A stretch of DNA of 64,000 nt, taken from NCBI RefSeq assembly GCF_036324505.1, contig NC_086364.1, forward strand, positions 14,679,148 through 14,743,147, in the 5' to 3' direction. Origin of the DNA: Eleginops maclovinus. Its lineage: Eukaryota > Chordata > Actinopteri > Perciformes > Eleginopidae. The notes below the pieces were generated by a model. It was given only the letters and a program-made list of their open reading frames with translations, was not told the origin of the DNA and ran no database searches. The position numbers and the translations under genes were made by a program. This document shows positions 1 to 24,481 of the stretch, one piece after another (the first letter of the stretch is position 1; each line of letters begins with the position of its first letter).

Positions 1-1276
1 CCCCGCCGCAGCTTCGGCAATGGAGGCTTTGAACACCGCCCACTCTGGTTCAATGTCCCCAGCCTCCACAGGGATGCCTGAAAGGCTCCACTTGAGGTGT
101 GAGTTGAAGGCCTCCTGGACTTGGGATTCCTCCAGACGTTCCCAGTTCACCCGCACTACACGTTTGGGCTTACCAGTTCTGTCCAGAGGCTTCCCCTGCC
201 ACTCGACCCAACTCACCACAAGATGGTGATCAGTTGACAACTCCGCCCCTCTCTTCACCCGAGTGTGCAAAACATGCGGCCTCAGGTCCGATGAGACAAT
301 AAAAAAATCGATCATGGACCTTCTGCCTAGGGTGCTCTGGTACCACGTACACATATGAGCATCCTTATGTTCAAACATGGTGTTTGTTATGGCCAATCCA
401 TGACTAGCACAGAAGTCCAGTAACAAACCACCACTCCGGTTCAGATCGGGGAGGCTGTTCCTCCCAATCACGCCCCTCCAAGTGGCTCCATCATTGCCCT
501 CGTGTGCGTTGAAGTCTCCCAGCAAGACTAAGGAGTCCCTTTCGGGAGCCCCATACAGGACTCTTTTCAGGGTCTCCAAGAAGGCTGAATAATCTGAACT
601 GCTGTTTGGTGCATAAGCACACACAACAGTCAGAGTTTTCCCCCCCATAACCCGCATGCGTAAGGAGAAGACCCTCTCGTCCACTGGGGTAAACTCCAAC
701 AAAGCGGCACTCTCGGGCAACTCCGGAGTAGAATAGAGTCCAACCCCTATCAAGAAGGAAGGTTCCAGAGCTGACGCTGTGCGTAGAGGTGAGCCCGACA
801 AGATCCAACTGGTAACGCTCCACCTCCCGCACAACCTCCGGCTCCTTCCCCCCCAGAGAGGTGACGTTCCACGTCCCCAAAGCCAGCTTCTGCTGCCCGG
901 GTCTGGTCCGTCGAGACCCTGTGCTTTCACTGCCGCCCTTCTGGCAGCGCAGACCCCATCGCTGTTTCCCGTAGGTGGTGGGCCGGCGGGACAGAGAAGC
1001 GGAGGTGTGGCCCACGTTGCTTTTTCGGGCTGTGCCCGGCCGACCACCAGACGTTCGCCGAGTCCTCCTTCTGGGCCTAGCTCCAGAAGGGGACCCAGGG
1101 CTTCCTCCGGGCCGGGTATCCTCGCTTTCATGTGTGTTTGTCATGAGGTCTTTTGAACCAATCTTAGTCTGGCCCCTTACCTGAGACCAATTTGCCATGA
1201 GAGACCCTACCAGGAACTCAAGGTTCCAGACAACACAGCCCCCAGGTTCATTGGGGCACACAAACCTCTCCACCAC
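1..1276 (-). pseudogene. LINE ORF with endonuclease domain, frameshifted
   Basis: The reading frame starts at the ATG at 1276 and is open down to about 700. It has a basic, Arg/Ser-rich N-terminal part followed by the start of an exonuclease-endonuclease-phosphatase fold. At about 690-715 the frame is lost. Compared with what I know of the family, roughly a dozen or more codons just after the YSGVA motif are missing. From about 700 to base 1 a second minus-strand frame is open throughout and carries the rest of the endonuclease, including the GDFNAH and STDHHLVV motifs. The copy therefore has one small deletion with a frameshift in otherwise readable sequence, which suggests fairly recent insertion. 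It is not expected to make a working protein. Confidence 0.8.
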
Positions 1277-1279
1277 GAT

Positions 1280-1314
1280 AAGGTGCTGGTTCTCGGAAAG
1301 GGAACCAGCACCTT
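1280..1314. repeat. 13-bp perfect inverted repeat (hairpin) at the LINE 5' boundary
   Basis: The arms 1280-1292 and 1302-1314 are perfect reverse complements (aaggtgctggttc / gaaccagcacctt) around a 9-nt spacer. The hairpin lies just upstream of the LINE reading frame, exactly where the recognisable element begins. It could be a structured 5' UTR end of the element or a small fold-back made during integration. Confidence 0.75.
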
Positions 1315-2618
1315 GTATTACATCTTAAGTTCCAAAATCAGCAGAACTAACAGTCAAACCTAAATGTCACTTATTTTTTTACATATTTTAATTGGTACAT
1401 AAAGACTATACAAGTTGTATCTATTACTCAGTACTACTTCCAACCACGGTAGTGAGACACTCAATTTTGAGACACTTGTACTTGCTCAGTGCCTCAAGGG
1501 GCTGCTGATCAAGAAATGATTCATCCCAAAATTTTTGCCTCATTTCTACATATCTATATCTACTACACAAGACAATTAAAGTACTCACATGGGGAAGGGA
1601 GTACACTTTTAAAATTCCCTTTCCTTGAAGTGTTCTTTGTATAAAACAATGAACGCCCTTATCTTCAATTTTATTCTGTCTCTCAAACTCCTGCTGAGCA
1701 AGCTAACACATATGTGTAGTTTATTGTCTGCTTCTACAAAGCACCCAAGAGAGAATTGGGAAGAGCAAATTGCGCTAAAATGTTTGGTACAGACAGTTTA
1801 AAGAAACTTAATCAGAACCACCGTTTCTCCCTTTCAGCAGTCGATTCTAAAACCGCTTGGCCGAGCATGTGGCGAGAGTGACGTCTGGAAGGAAGGAGAT
1901 TGTGGGTTTTAGTTAGAATTGAGAGGGCCCACATGTACGTGTCTCTCTACGTGGTCTGGCTGGATTTAATAGTCCTGTTCGTTTCCTATTTGTCCTACTG
2001 TTCGCTTTGGTTGTTGATTTGGCAATTGCTCATTGAACTCAGAGATGATTTTACGTCAATGGATGTTGTACATTTAACAGCAGTGTTACGCTGTAACCTA
2101 CCCCATGTTAAGGGATGCAACATGGCAGCTCAAGTTCGCTCTTTGTTTTTACAGTCTGTCATCTGAGGCCATTTAAAAGTGACAGGATGAGGCAGCAAAC
2201 TCTGAGTGTTGAGCCTTGGAAAAATAAGCCTCTGTCCTCTTGCCATACACAGATGTCCAGCCACACTCCTCGGGGTTAGTGTGGCCATAAAAATGACAAC
2301 AGTAATTTGGGTAGACGAAGCACTCTAAGGGGCCAAAGGAAACTGTTCCATGGAAACTCCATTTCTGACCTCCGTGTCTAATGGGAAAGCTCAGTGTAAC
2401 TGTAGTATTAGTACACAGATTTCAAGGGGTTCTCTGTCTGACTGTGACACCTTACTATAAGTAAGGACCTGACGGATAAGCTTTAAAGAGCATGATTTTA
2501 GAGATTTTTAAAGACCATGTTACTTAAAAACCACACTTTTAAGTAGTACATTGACAGTCTGTGAGCTAGCTTTGTGCATCTCTCTTGTACTCGCCATCAT
2601 AATGACAGTACATCTATA
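1315..2618. other. Intronic spacer between LINE and MITE
   Basis: Plus-strand coro7 intron sequence. I see no conserved coding frame, RNA gene or strong repeat here. Short ORFs on both strands lack coding character. Confidence 0.6.
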
Positions 2619-2669
2619 TGGGGTTAGATCAGTCTCATAATACACAAATGCACACAGAAGGATTCACAC
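2619..2669 (+). repeat. Left terminal inverted repeat of the MITE
   Basis: 51 bp starting TGGGG, preceded by TA at 2617-2618. It is the reverse complement of 3031-3081 with a single mismatch. Confidence 0.9.
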
Positions 2670-3030
2670 AGCTCCAGACAGCGCAAAATGCGTATATGAA
2701 GCGCTACGTCATGAATGCAAGAAATCATACCCTTGTGGGGGCGCGCTCATGTGATTGGCTTAGAATGGAGGAGACATCTGATTGGCTATAGATAGAAAAC
2801 ATTACATGTATGAATCGGGTGACTGTCAGGGGAGTCTCAAAAAACCCACACAGGAATGCACAGCAATCCATGAACAGAAAGCGGTTTGTGTTTGCAGGTT
2901 CAGTGGTTTTAAACGGAAAACAAATGTGTGTGTATCAAAAATACATATGTAAAACTTTTTTCTGTATTTGGATTTATATATCACATTTGTGAGTGCATTG
3001 AAAAACATTTGTGTGGATCCTGAAATACAA

Positions 3031-3081
3031 GTGTGAATCCTTCTGTGTGCATTTGTGTATTATGAGACTGATCTGACCCCA
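3031..3081 (-). repeat. Right terminal inverted repeat of the MITE
   Basis: 51 bp ending CCCCA, followed by TA at 3082-3083. The single difference from the left repeat points to a young or well-preserved insertion. Confidence 0.9.
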
Positions 3082-3644
3082 TAGATCTATGGCTTACATG
3101 ATGTCTTTACAAACATTCTTTACTTTCAACACCTGCAGTTGTTTTCAGCTGTTACATCTGACATTATGTGTCCTTTACATCTGCAGACCACCTACCAAAC
3201 CCAGCATGGCAGTGCTGTTTTGACACATTTTCCCCATGGAAACACTGTAACAAAGTCTCAGTACCATGAAAAACACACACAGACATGGAGTATCACAGTT
3301 AGGTAATCTAAGCCGCACTCAGGGCAAAAGTCACCTTGTCTACTACATCAACAATAACAAGCGCTCCTTTCATAGGACAAGTCCTGTTCTGTCCAACCAC
3401 AGGGATCTGTCAGAGGCACCTGGGAATTGTCCTGTTTGTCGTCCTTCCTTTCTCTGTCTTTTTCTCTATCCTGCAAATCATTCTCTCATCACCCCCCCTC
3501 GTTATCTCGAACTTTACCTCCAGGTTTTGTTTAAAGCCAGGGTTCATTCTAGTGACATTGACTTCAAAAAGTTAGGATCAAGGAGTCTAAAAGATATATT
3601 TGTGTTAAGGTGTTGTTAAAAATGTTGCATTGTTTGTCCCGCAG
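3082..3644 (+). other. 3' end of coro7 intron, with splice acceptor at 3643-3644
   Basis: Intronic sequence ending in tttgtcccgcag immediately before the coding exon at 3645. The overlapping 117-aa and 79-aa ORFs in this stretch have no protein-like features. Confidence 0.7.
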
Positions 3645-3728
3645 AGTGCCAAGAGCCTTCAGAACAGCAAGGACTCCCGCATCCTGTGGGCCAAAGACGA
3701 CTTTTTGCTCACCACAGGCTTCGATATG
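3645..3728 (+). CDS. coro7: Coronin 7 exon (WD40 propeller segment)
   Basis: This 84-bp, phase-0 exon encodes 28 residues running from SAKSLQNSKDSRILW to LLTTGFDM. It is flanked by a gcag acceptor and a gtgaga donor. The pattern of a DSR turn, a strand, then TTGF corresponds to the coronin blade motif that precedes the RxxxLWD strand. It matches best the first (N-terminal) beta-propeller of coronin 7 as I recall the human protein (NSRDSRLAW, then STGFNQM). Coronin 7 is a long coronin with two WD40 propellers; it acts at the Golgi and in F-actin regulation. The upstream exons lie left of the window. A coronin 1/2-type gene is less likely, because those have a different sequence before the TGF motif. 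Confidence 0.82.
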
Positions 3729-4287
3729 GTGAGATACTGAAGCTGCAGCTTGTTAAATGTGCTTCTTGCATTTACAGTTTTCTTTGTGATAATATGTATT
3801 GTCAAGAGTGAACTTAATATAGCAAGAGAACAATAACAAGTTCATTTATTTTACAATCAAGCATTGTTTGTATACACAACTGGTCAAAGTAAATGTTGCC
3901 CTGGGACCAAAAGATCAATAGCAACTAAGAAAAATATGAAACAGTGAACATTATTTAACCTCTTAGATTGTTTTTTACAGAAGTTTAACTTGGTTTGTCT
4001 ATTAGATTTTTGGTGAAATGTCTCTTTATTTGCTAAAAGCTCAAAATATTTTCTTCAGGCCTTTTAAGTTTTATAGAGTAAATTATAGTGCTTTCAAAAA
4101 ACAATTTAGTAAAATAATTCTACTATCATACACAAAAATCTATCTATGCAGTGTATTGTGTTGCCTTTGCTTCTGTATTTGAGTGAAAATCCACAATGAA
4201 TTCTGAGTATAACTTCTTAAGATCTGATCTGTTGTTATTATATGTCATTTTTACAATACTTAACTTCTCATATTGTCGTGTGTGTAG
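3729..4287 (+). other. coro7 intron, 559 bp
   Basis: AT-rich intron with donor gtgagata and acceptor tgtgtgtag. Nothing else is recognised inside it. Confidence 0.75.
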
Positions 4288-4370
4288 ATGCGTAGTCGGG
4301 AGGCGAGGCTTTGGGACAGCAGGAACCTGAGCTCTTCAGTCAGCTCGGTGTCGCTCGGCACTGCCAGTGG
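4288..4370 (+). CDS. coro7: Coronin 7 exon (WD40 strand with LWDSR)
   Basis: This 83-bp exon has a tgtgtgtag acceptor and a near-consensus donor gtgagtac at 4371. It encodes MRSREARLWDSRNLSSS followed by VSSVSLGTAS, and ends two bases into a Gly codon. Joined to the previous exon it gives GFDMMRSREARLWDSR, the hallmark coronin block (G F x x M x x R x x x L W D). Human CORO7 has MREREVKLWDTR at this point. The next exon should begin with one base completing Gly and then encode a D-P-D-x-G-L-L...G-K-G motif. I searched by eye to 64000 and found none, so the following intron appears to extend past the window. Confidence 0.86.
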
Positions 4371-7300
4371 GTGAGTACAGTATTAGTGTGTTCAGCCACT
4401 GCCCCCCCACATAACTGACACAGTCATGACGCTGACCTTCTTTCACTTTAATGTCTGTCAGTGAGGTGGAGAGGGCATGTGATGCTGTCAAAGTGTGACT
4501 GTGCGCGTTTGATATAGTTTGTGTGTGGTATGTAGGTATCGCTGATTTACATATATTTAATGATGTCAGGACGGCCCTTTGCACTGCGGAGCTGAATGAG
4601 CACACAAGACCTCCCAGAGCTTTGTCACTGTCGCTAAAATTCTTGCCATTCCCTGGGTCAGAGCCGCACACAGAGACTTCTATCCTCTCTCTGCGCCCCT
4701 CTGTGCATAATCCCTGCAAAGGGTCAGGAAACAGCAGTATACACATCAACACTTCTCCCGTCATTTCTCCGCTTGTCATCTCTACTGCTGACTTTCGGCG
4801 AATGGCCCAGTTTATTTTTCCAAACACGGCTGCGGAGGGCCGGAGGAGCGAGAAAGCAGGAGCGTGGCTGCGCTCCAGAGAGGAGAGGAATGGAAGGATG
4901 GAGTGGGGAGAAAGAAGAGAACCAGTGGGAGTTAGGGTTTCTTTGTCAGATCCAACTCATGCATTTTAGTGCTGTTATAAACAGGTTTGTGGGCAAAGTC
5001 ATTCTAAACTAAAGCAGACCGGACTCTGCCTGGCAAGTCAGCACACTGTGGCAGAAATAAGTAAAGCTATTATCGCTATTATTACTTTAAAAAGGCAGAG
5101 AGTACAGTACAGTACAGTACAGTAGCTGCACAAAGCTCTCTGTAGTTTGCTAGCTCAGAGTCAAGGTATGTTCTTTGGCACAAGGAATTGAGAGTCTGTG
5201 TGCCCATGTTTGGTTCCAGCAAGGATCAGAAAGTGTGAAATATAGAAGTAAGAGTAAGTTTTAAAAATTCTCAATAATACCTCAGGGAAGCGGCATCTGA
5301 GGAATCTTATTGTGTTTTCCTTCCTGTGTGTGTGTGTGATAGACGTTTAGGAGTTGACACAGCAGGGTTCTAAATAACAACTTCCACTGTCCCTCCTCCC
5401 TCTGTCCTCGTGCTCACCACTCATCTCCATTTCCTCCGCTTCCTCCTTCATTTGAGTGAGACAGATACTTGCCTGTCTGAGTGCATTGTTTGGTGCCAGC
5501 ATACTTTCATGAAAATGGAGGATATCTAATGCTTGAGTTTTTTTCTCCCTAATACCAAAGCAAGACATGCAAATACTAGTGCCAAAATCCCCACTAAACT
5601 CAGCACATCAGGAAACTGGTTTCTGGTAAAACCACAGAAAATAGTGTTAATTAGCTCATTTTATTGTAAGGTTTGTCTCCCTTGTGTCTGCTCATAGGCG
5701 GAGGAATGTTGAAGTTTACTCAGGGTCTGCAGCCTCTGTTTTATGGTCGTGAATGATGACACAACTTGTAGAGAATGTACCAGCAATGTGAGGATTTCTA
5801 CCAAAGTGTCCTTCTCATCTGGTGACAAGCTGTGAGGCATTCCTGATTCCTTCGTACTCAGCCACTGTCTGTTTTGTCCAAATGTCTGTCCATCATATGG
5901 GAAGTATTAGATACATTTAATCAGCACTACATTGGAGAAAAGTCCTTTGGTTTCCTGTATTTTGATACTAGTTAATTTGTTTGATTTATTTTGTATTAAA
6001 CATAATTGTTGGGGAGTGTGCCGAGCACATCTGCAGTTTATCATGTATTAATTCGCTTCAATCAAGCTATCATATTACGGGTTAAGAGATTGATCACTCC
6101 CAAGGACACATCCCCTCCAGATGCTTGTAGACCAGCACTGATATAAAACAGGTAGGCAGTCAAATGACGTGAGGCCTTGGCCGCCATCGCCGTTCTGGCT
6201 TTCCCTCTTTCTTCTTGTAGATTCTTCTTTGCAAAAATATTTCCCTCACCTTTATTTCTCCTTACTCTTCTTTTCCCCTCTAACTACTATATTTTGAGCC
6301 TGAAAGATATCTACTAATTCATCCTAAGAATATAAAACTTCAGCTGTTTTGTTCTGTTTGAATGTAGCTGCAGCATTGCCCAAGGACCTGTCTGGGCTTT
6401 TTACCAAAGCTGCTGGATGAAGCACTATAACTGTCTGCTAATCTCAACAGTCGGAAGCATCCAGGTCACTGTCAAGAACAAACAAGGCTTCAGGAGTTAC
6501 GTTTGGGGGAAAATGTAATCAATTCTTCTCATTTAATCATATCCATCTAGGCGACGGCCAAACTTTTTAAAGCTAAATAGCTCCTAGAGGTAGTGTGCAA
6601 TCAGTAAGCACTGATAACAGAAATAGCTGGCCTATTTCTAGGTAAAGGACATGGTCAAACTGTGTAATGTTGGCTGTTTATTCAGCCTGTATCATTTTTA
6701 TGAATGTTAATAAAACAACTGGGGAACAGAGGCTTGTGTCAGAGCCTCTTTCCACTCATGCTAGCTACAGTGGATTCAAATGTTCACTTTACGGTGTAGT
6801 GTTTATGCACAGGCACCATACGTCTTTCAGGATCAGCATTGCGTTATCCTTAAGTTCCCTTTGACCTTCAAGGTTTTAATTGTTTATTCCGCTTTGTATC
6901 AGGGTGGTTTTTCCGTAGATAATTTTGTTTTAGTTCAGCATTGCCTCAGAGCTTGTCTGTCATGCATAACGAAGCAGGCATGACATAGACAATATGCAGT
7001 AATCAAAAGGAGGCCTTGTCTCAATTCTTCAGTGTGCTAGATGGATTGAACCGTGCCAGCTGAGGAAGCTCAAAGTCAAACATCCATAGTGGGGCATTTC
7101 CTCCCTGTCATTTTAGGCATGAGGTGTATATAAAGATGGATTTGTTCTTTTTTCTTGCCTGTTTTTAATTAAAAGGGCCGTGGTAAACATGGTGTGTAAT
7201 CAGAGCAGCAGGCTGGCTTGTATCAGGTTAGCTGTGCTCATCCACGATATTCAGTAGGACTGTTTTCTTTGGAGTGTCACAACATAAAGAGGCCCGGGAG

Positions 7301-7931
7301 CATGAGCCAGTAAAACGGGGTTGTGGACGGAACATAATTTGGATGGAGAATAATGGAGGGGAAATGTTTTCCTTCTTGGTTGGGGTTGAAATGGAGACTG
7401 AAAAATTGAGGGACGGAGGATGATGAGCCTGAGAGGGGTGTCTTTAACTGTGCAGAAGTAGCTATTACTGTGTGCCTCTTTTCCACACAGATCTGGCCAT
7501 TGGAGAACAGTGTGGATCTCTGTGTACTGTTCTTTCTTTCAAACTCTCCCTCTATAAACCTGAATTATAATAATGAGTTTAATTGGGCCTCTAAGCCAGC
7601 TGCAATCAGTGAACTTTACAACCGGGCACGATTGCAACCAGCTTGCCGTGTAAATGCTTGATACGTCACGATAATTATCCCCCGGTTTAGCAGCAACACT
7701 CACAGATTCATTACACTCTGCATCGATACAGCTAAGTCTCGATGATGCGTGTCTGTAAAGTAGCTTGTTATCGTGCCAGAAAGCTCTCTCCGAGGGTCAG
7801 TTGGGTAAAGTTCAGCATGACAAAACTTGAATCTGTGAAAAGTCCTGGCCTTAACCCCTGTAATTGTCCTGAGTCACTACCAATGGTCTTCTACCTCAAG
7901 CACATGAACACATACAAGTGGTAACGTGCAG

Positions 7932-7932
<1 letters not shown>
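4371..7932. other. Intronic sequence without genes
   Basis: It contains a purine-rich, somewhat GC-richer patch at about 4830-4935, a pentamer repeat at 5101, and a short (TG)n at about 5324-5338. The 148-aa plus-strand ORF at 4523-4969 crosses this patch but has no domain or splice support. Confidence 0.6.
5101..5125. repeat. Pentanucleotide repeat (AGTAC)n
   Basis: Four perfect agtac units followed by agtag. A short tandem repeat that is likely polymorphic. Confidence 0.85.

Positions 7933-7971
<39 letters not shown>
7933..7971. repeat. (CA)n microsatellite, 39 bp
   Basis: Uninterrupted CA dinucleotide run inside the intron. Confidence 0.95.
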
Positions 7972-16987
<9,016 letters not shown>

Positions 16988-19154
16988 GTGCTACAGAAGA
17001 GTAGAAATGATTTCAATCAGTTTGTATAATACTACAGTATTCCTCAAGTGCCAACAGTTTCAAAACACAATTTTTCTTGAGGTGGTGTTGGTAGAGCTAA
17101 TAATATGAGTGGAATGTTTCTTTCACTTGCCCGTACCCGTAATATGCCCACCCACGTTACAGCATAGCTTAGCTAAGTTTGAGATTACACAGGAGCTCCA
17201 GCCACAAACAACGTGGATCTGCAGATGTGTATATACAGCACAGCCGTGATGCAAATAGAGCTTGAAAGTTAGCGCAGGATGTGTACACAGCAGAGTTTGA
17301 TGAATGTCTTCTGGTGGGAGAAGGGGGAAAGTATCAGAGGCATGAATGCTTGGCCTCGAGGCCTGAGCTCGCTTTTTTCCGCATCAGAGTGCTACTCTTA
17401 AATTATGGATGTTACGCTTCAACTGTTTGACAATTAAATGTTGCTATAAGTCTGGAAAAATGACAATAAACAACGAAGGGTTAGAGAAGAAAAATGAAGA
17501 TGAGTGTTTCCAAGTCAAACCCGCCACTATGTTCAGGTCTATAAAACATTGTATTATGTCTTTGATATAGTTGCTTCATAAATATAGGTTCTGTTTTCAT
17601 GAAATATTACAAGTTTGAATTCAAGATTTGTTTCATTAAATGCCATAGTTGGCTCCCATAACTATTAATATAACAATTACATCATGATTTAAAAGCTGGA
17701 GTTAGTTAAAGGAGCAGCTGCAGTTAGATTAATACACAAGAAATAAGGCCTTCATACCACGGAAGACTCAACTTCAGCTTAACTAAACAAAATGTTGCAT
17801 TGCTTTACTTTTTACAGCATATAACAAACAACCATAGATCCCTCTGTTTAACCTTAGAAGTGCAAGTCATTGTGTGTGTATACTGTTTGTCTCTTCTGCT
17901 GGATCAGCTGAAGGTTTGCTGATCTGCTGGGATAAAATATTGTTTGAATAAATACCGTGGACTCTGCCAAACAGGCTGTGTGAAGATGAGCCTCTACTTT
18001 ACTGATGCCCCCTCCGACCTTAACATGGATGCACATGCAGTCCTTGCTTTCACCAATGACAATTCAAACCCCGTGGTCATTTGAATGCTGTGTCCAGTTA
18101 CATCTGTCAAAGGTGAAAGAGATGCTTTAAAGTCATAGTATTTCACGATGTCAATCAAGTTACATGCAGTACAGCTGTTTTTGTGTCTGTGGATTTGATT
18201 AAAGATAAACAGAAATGACAGAAACAACTGTGACGAGAGGATCGGTTTCAAGGTAACCCCATCAATTCTGACAGCTTCTGTCACACTTGCCTTGTGCTCT
18301 TATTTATTTTGTCAAGGGACAATTTAAGTAGGATCTGTTGAGGTTTTGGGCCCCCGACAAACAAGAAAGTGTTTAATTAAGCCTAGCGCTTGTCAGACGT
18401 GTGGCAAATGTAACCGTTTTTGAAAACCTGTGGAATTCACTACTGGGGCTTAAAAACTGGGCCTCTTGCTTGCCTCTGGTGTTTCTAACTGCTGGTTTCC
18501 ATGAACAGCTGCTCCGACCTTCATCATTACTCATCACAGCTGTTTTCTTACAGAGGCTATGAGAGGTAAGCAAAGTTTCTCATGGCCGGCTGACATCCTG
18601 ACCTCTTATCTCTCATCCCAAAGATACCTGGGAGTTGTTGCCCGAAAGTGAATTTAATTTACAAATGTAATTCTTATTGTCAATGATTTGTTATAGCTAT
18701 TCTGAAAACAGAAAGAGGACAGTCCTCATGCCAGTAAAATTTAAGAGAGCTACAAGCTACTCTTACATTTGCTTAGTTGACAATAACTGGTTTTGATTAG
18801 TTTAAACGATAGCTATACGCTTGAGCTGCTAGCTTCATCTTCCAGGCTTGGGGAGCTTATTTGGATTTCAAAAACTCTAGTTTGATTATGGAACCTTTTT
18901 AAACAAATATGTGCTATAGTATTTTATCGCCTCCTGCACCCTTTTCACCCGCAATGACCTCCTCTGTGTCCACTACCGCCTCCTCTCATTTTGGTTGATA
19001 CAGTATTACTCATGTGCTTATGATTTTCTGAATAAATAAAGTTCCCCACCCACTGCCCCTCCATTCCTTTGAAATGAGAAGCTCACTTTGGTTGCTAGCC
19101 AGCAGTGACAGGCGGTTCTGTTTAGGTGCTCTATAATTCCGTTGCTACCTAGTG
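16988..19154. other. Intronic sequence without genes
   Basis: AT-rich sequence; nothing recognised on either strand. Confidence 0.6.
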
Positions 19155-19176
19155 ACACACACACACACGCACGCGT

Positions 19177-19212
<36 letters not shown>
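19155..19212. repeat. Alternating purine-pyrimidine (CA/CG) microsatellite
   Basis: A CA repeat whose middle is cgcacgcgtgcgcaca, so the whole 58 bp alternates purine and pyrimidine with a CG-rich palindromic core (gcacgcgtgc). This composition favours left-handed Z-DNA. Confidence 0.9.
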
Positions 19213-24224
<5,012 letters not shown>

Positions 24225-24230
24225 TTTATT
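24225..24230 (-). terminator. vasn: Candidate poly(A) signal AATAAA for vasorin
   Basis: The plus strand reads tttatt, giving AATAAA on the minus strand about 250 nt after the stop codon. It is the first canonical hexamer I see downstream. It would give a short 3' UTR; later sites may also be used. Confidence 0.5.
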
Positions 24231-24481
24231 GAAGCAGGATGATCAAGAGGAGGCACTTTCAATGCTTTTTAAAGTCCAAAGAACAGTTTATGAACTTGTT
24301 TAATGTCTACTTAGACAACCAAAGGGCATTGATTTAAATATATGTCCAGTTTCTCCTTTGCTTGTTGACTGGCTGAAAGGGTGTCCTCCAATTTCACAAC
24401 AGCATGTGATACTCTTCGTAATTCACCAGTGGAAAGAAAAGAGCTGAAGAATTAAAATCCTTGTTTAGCCAAAGCCAGGTG

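Larger units (their letters stand above)
1..1314 (-). mobile_element. 5' part of a non-LTR retrotransposon (LINE), cut by the left window edge
   Basis: Read on the minus strand, this block opens at about 1314 and encodes an APE-type endonuclease region that continues to base 1. Visible motifs include GTWNVTSL near the start of the nuclease domain, [10 protein letters not shown] in the middle, and [10 protein letters not shown] towards the left edge; these are endonuclease active-site blocks. The opening sequence and protein style match a LINE family that is very common in teleost genomes. I do not assign a clade, because the reverse transcriptase lies outside the window. The fragment sits in the coro7 intron upstream of the exon at 3645, antisense to the host gene. 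Ordinary LINE copies are truncated at the 5' end, so a preserved 5' end is notable. Confidence 0.85.
2619..3081. mobile_element. MITE-like non-autonomous DNA transposon with 51-bp terminal inverted repeats
   Basis: A 463-bp element is bounded by inverted repeats at 2619-2669 and 3031-3081. They are identical over 51 bp except for one base (ggggttag versus ggggtcag at the seventh position). Both ends are flanked by TA (2617-2618 and 3082-3083), the target duplication expected of Tc1/mariner-like elements. The element begins TGGGG and ends CCCCA. There is no transposase frame inside; the two 60-aa ORFs on opposite strands are chance. The interior is rich in short motifs echoing the ends (aatgcacac, atttgtgt, attcacac). 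Two copies of gattggct (2753-2760 and 2780-2787) are inverted CCAAT boxes next to a GC-rich spot. I do not recognise the named family. Confidence 0.88.

Noticed and set aside
779..1184. Plus-strand ORFs of 125 and 69 aa
   Set aside because: They lie antisense to the LINE endonuclease frame, which explains their composition.
4523..4969. 148-codon plus-strand ORF just after the coro7 exon
   Set aside because: Lies after a strong donor site in the intron; no coronin similarity.
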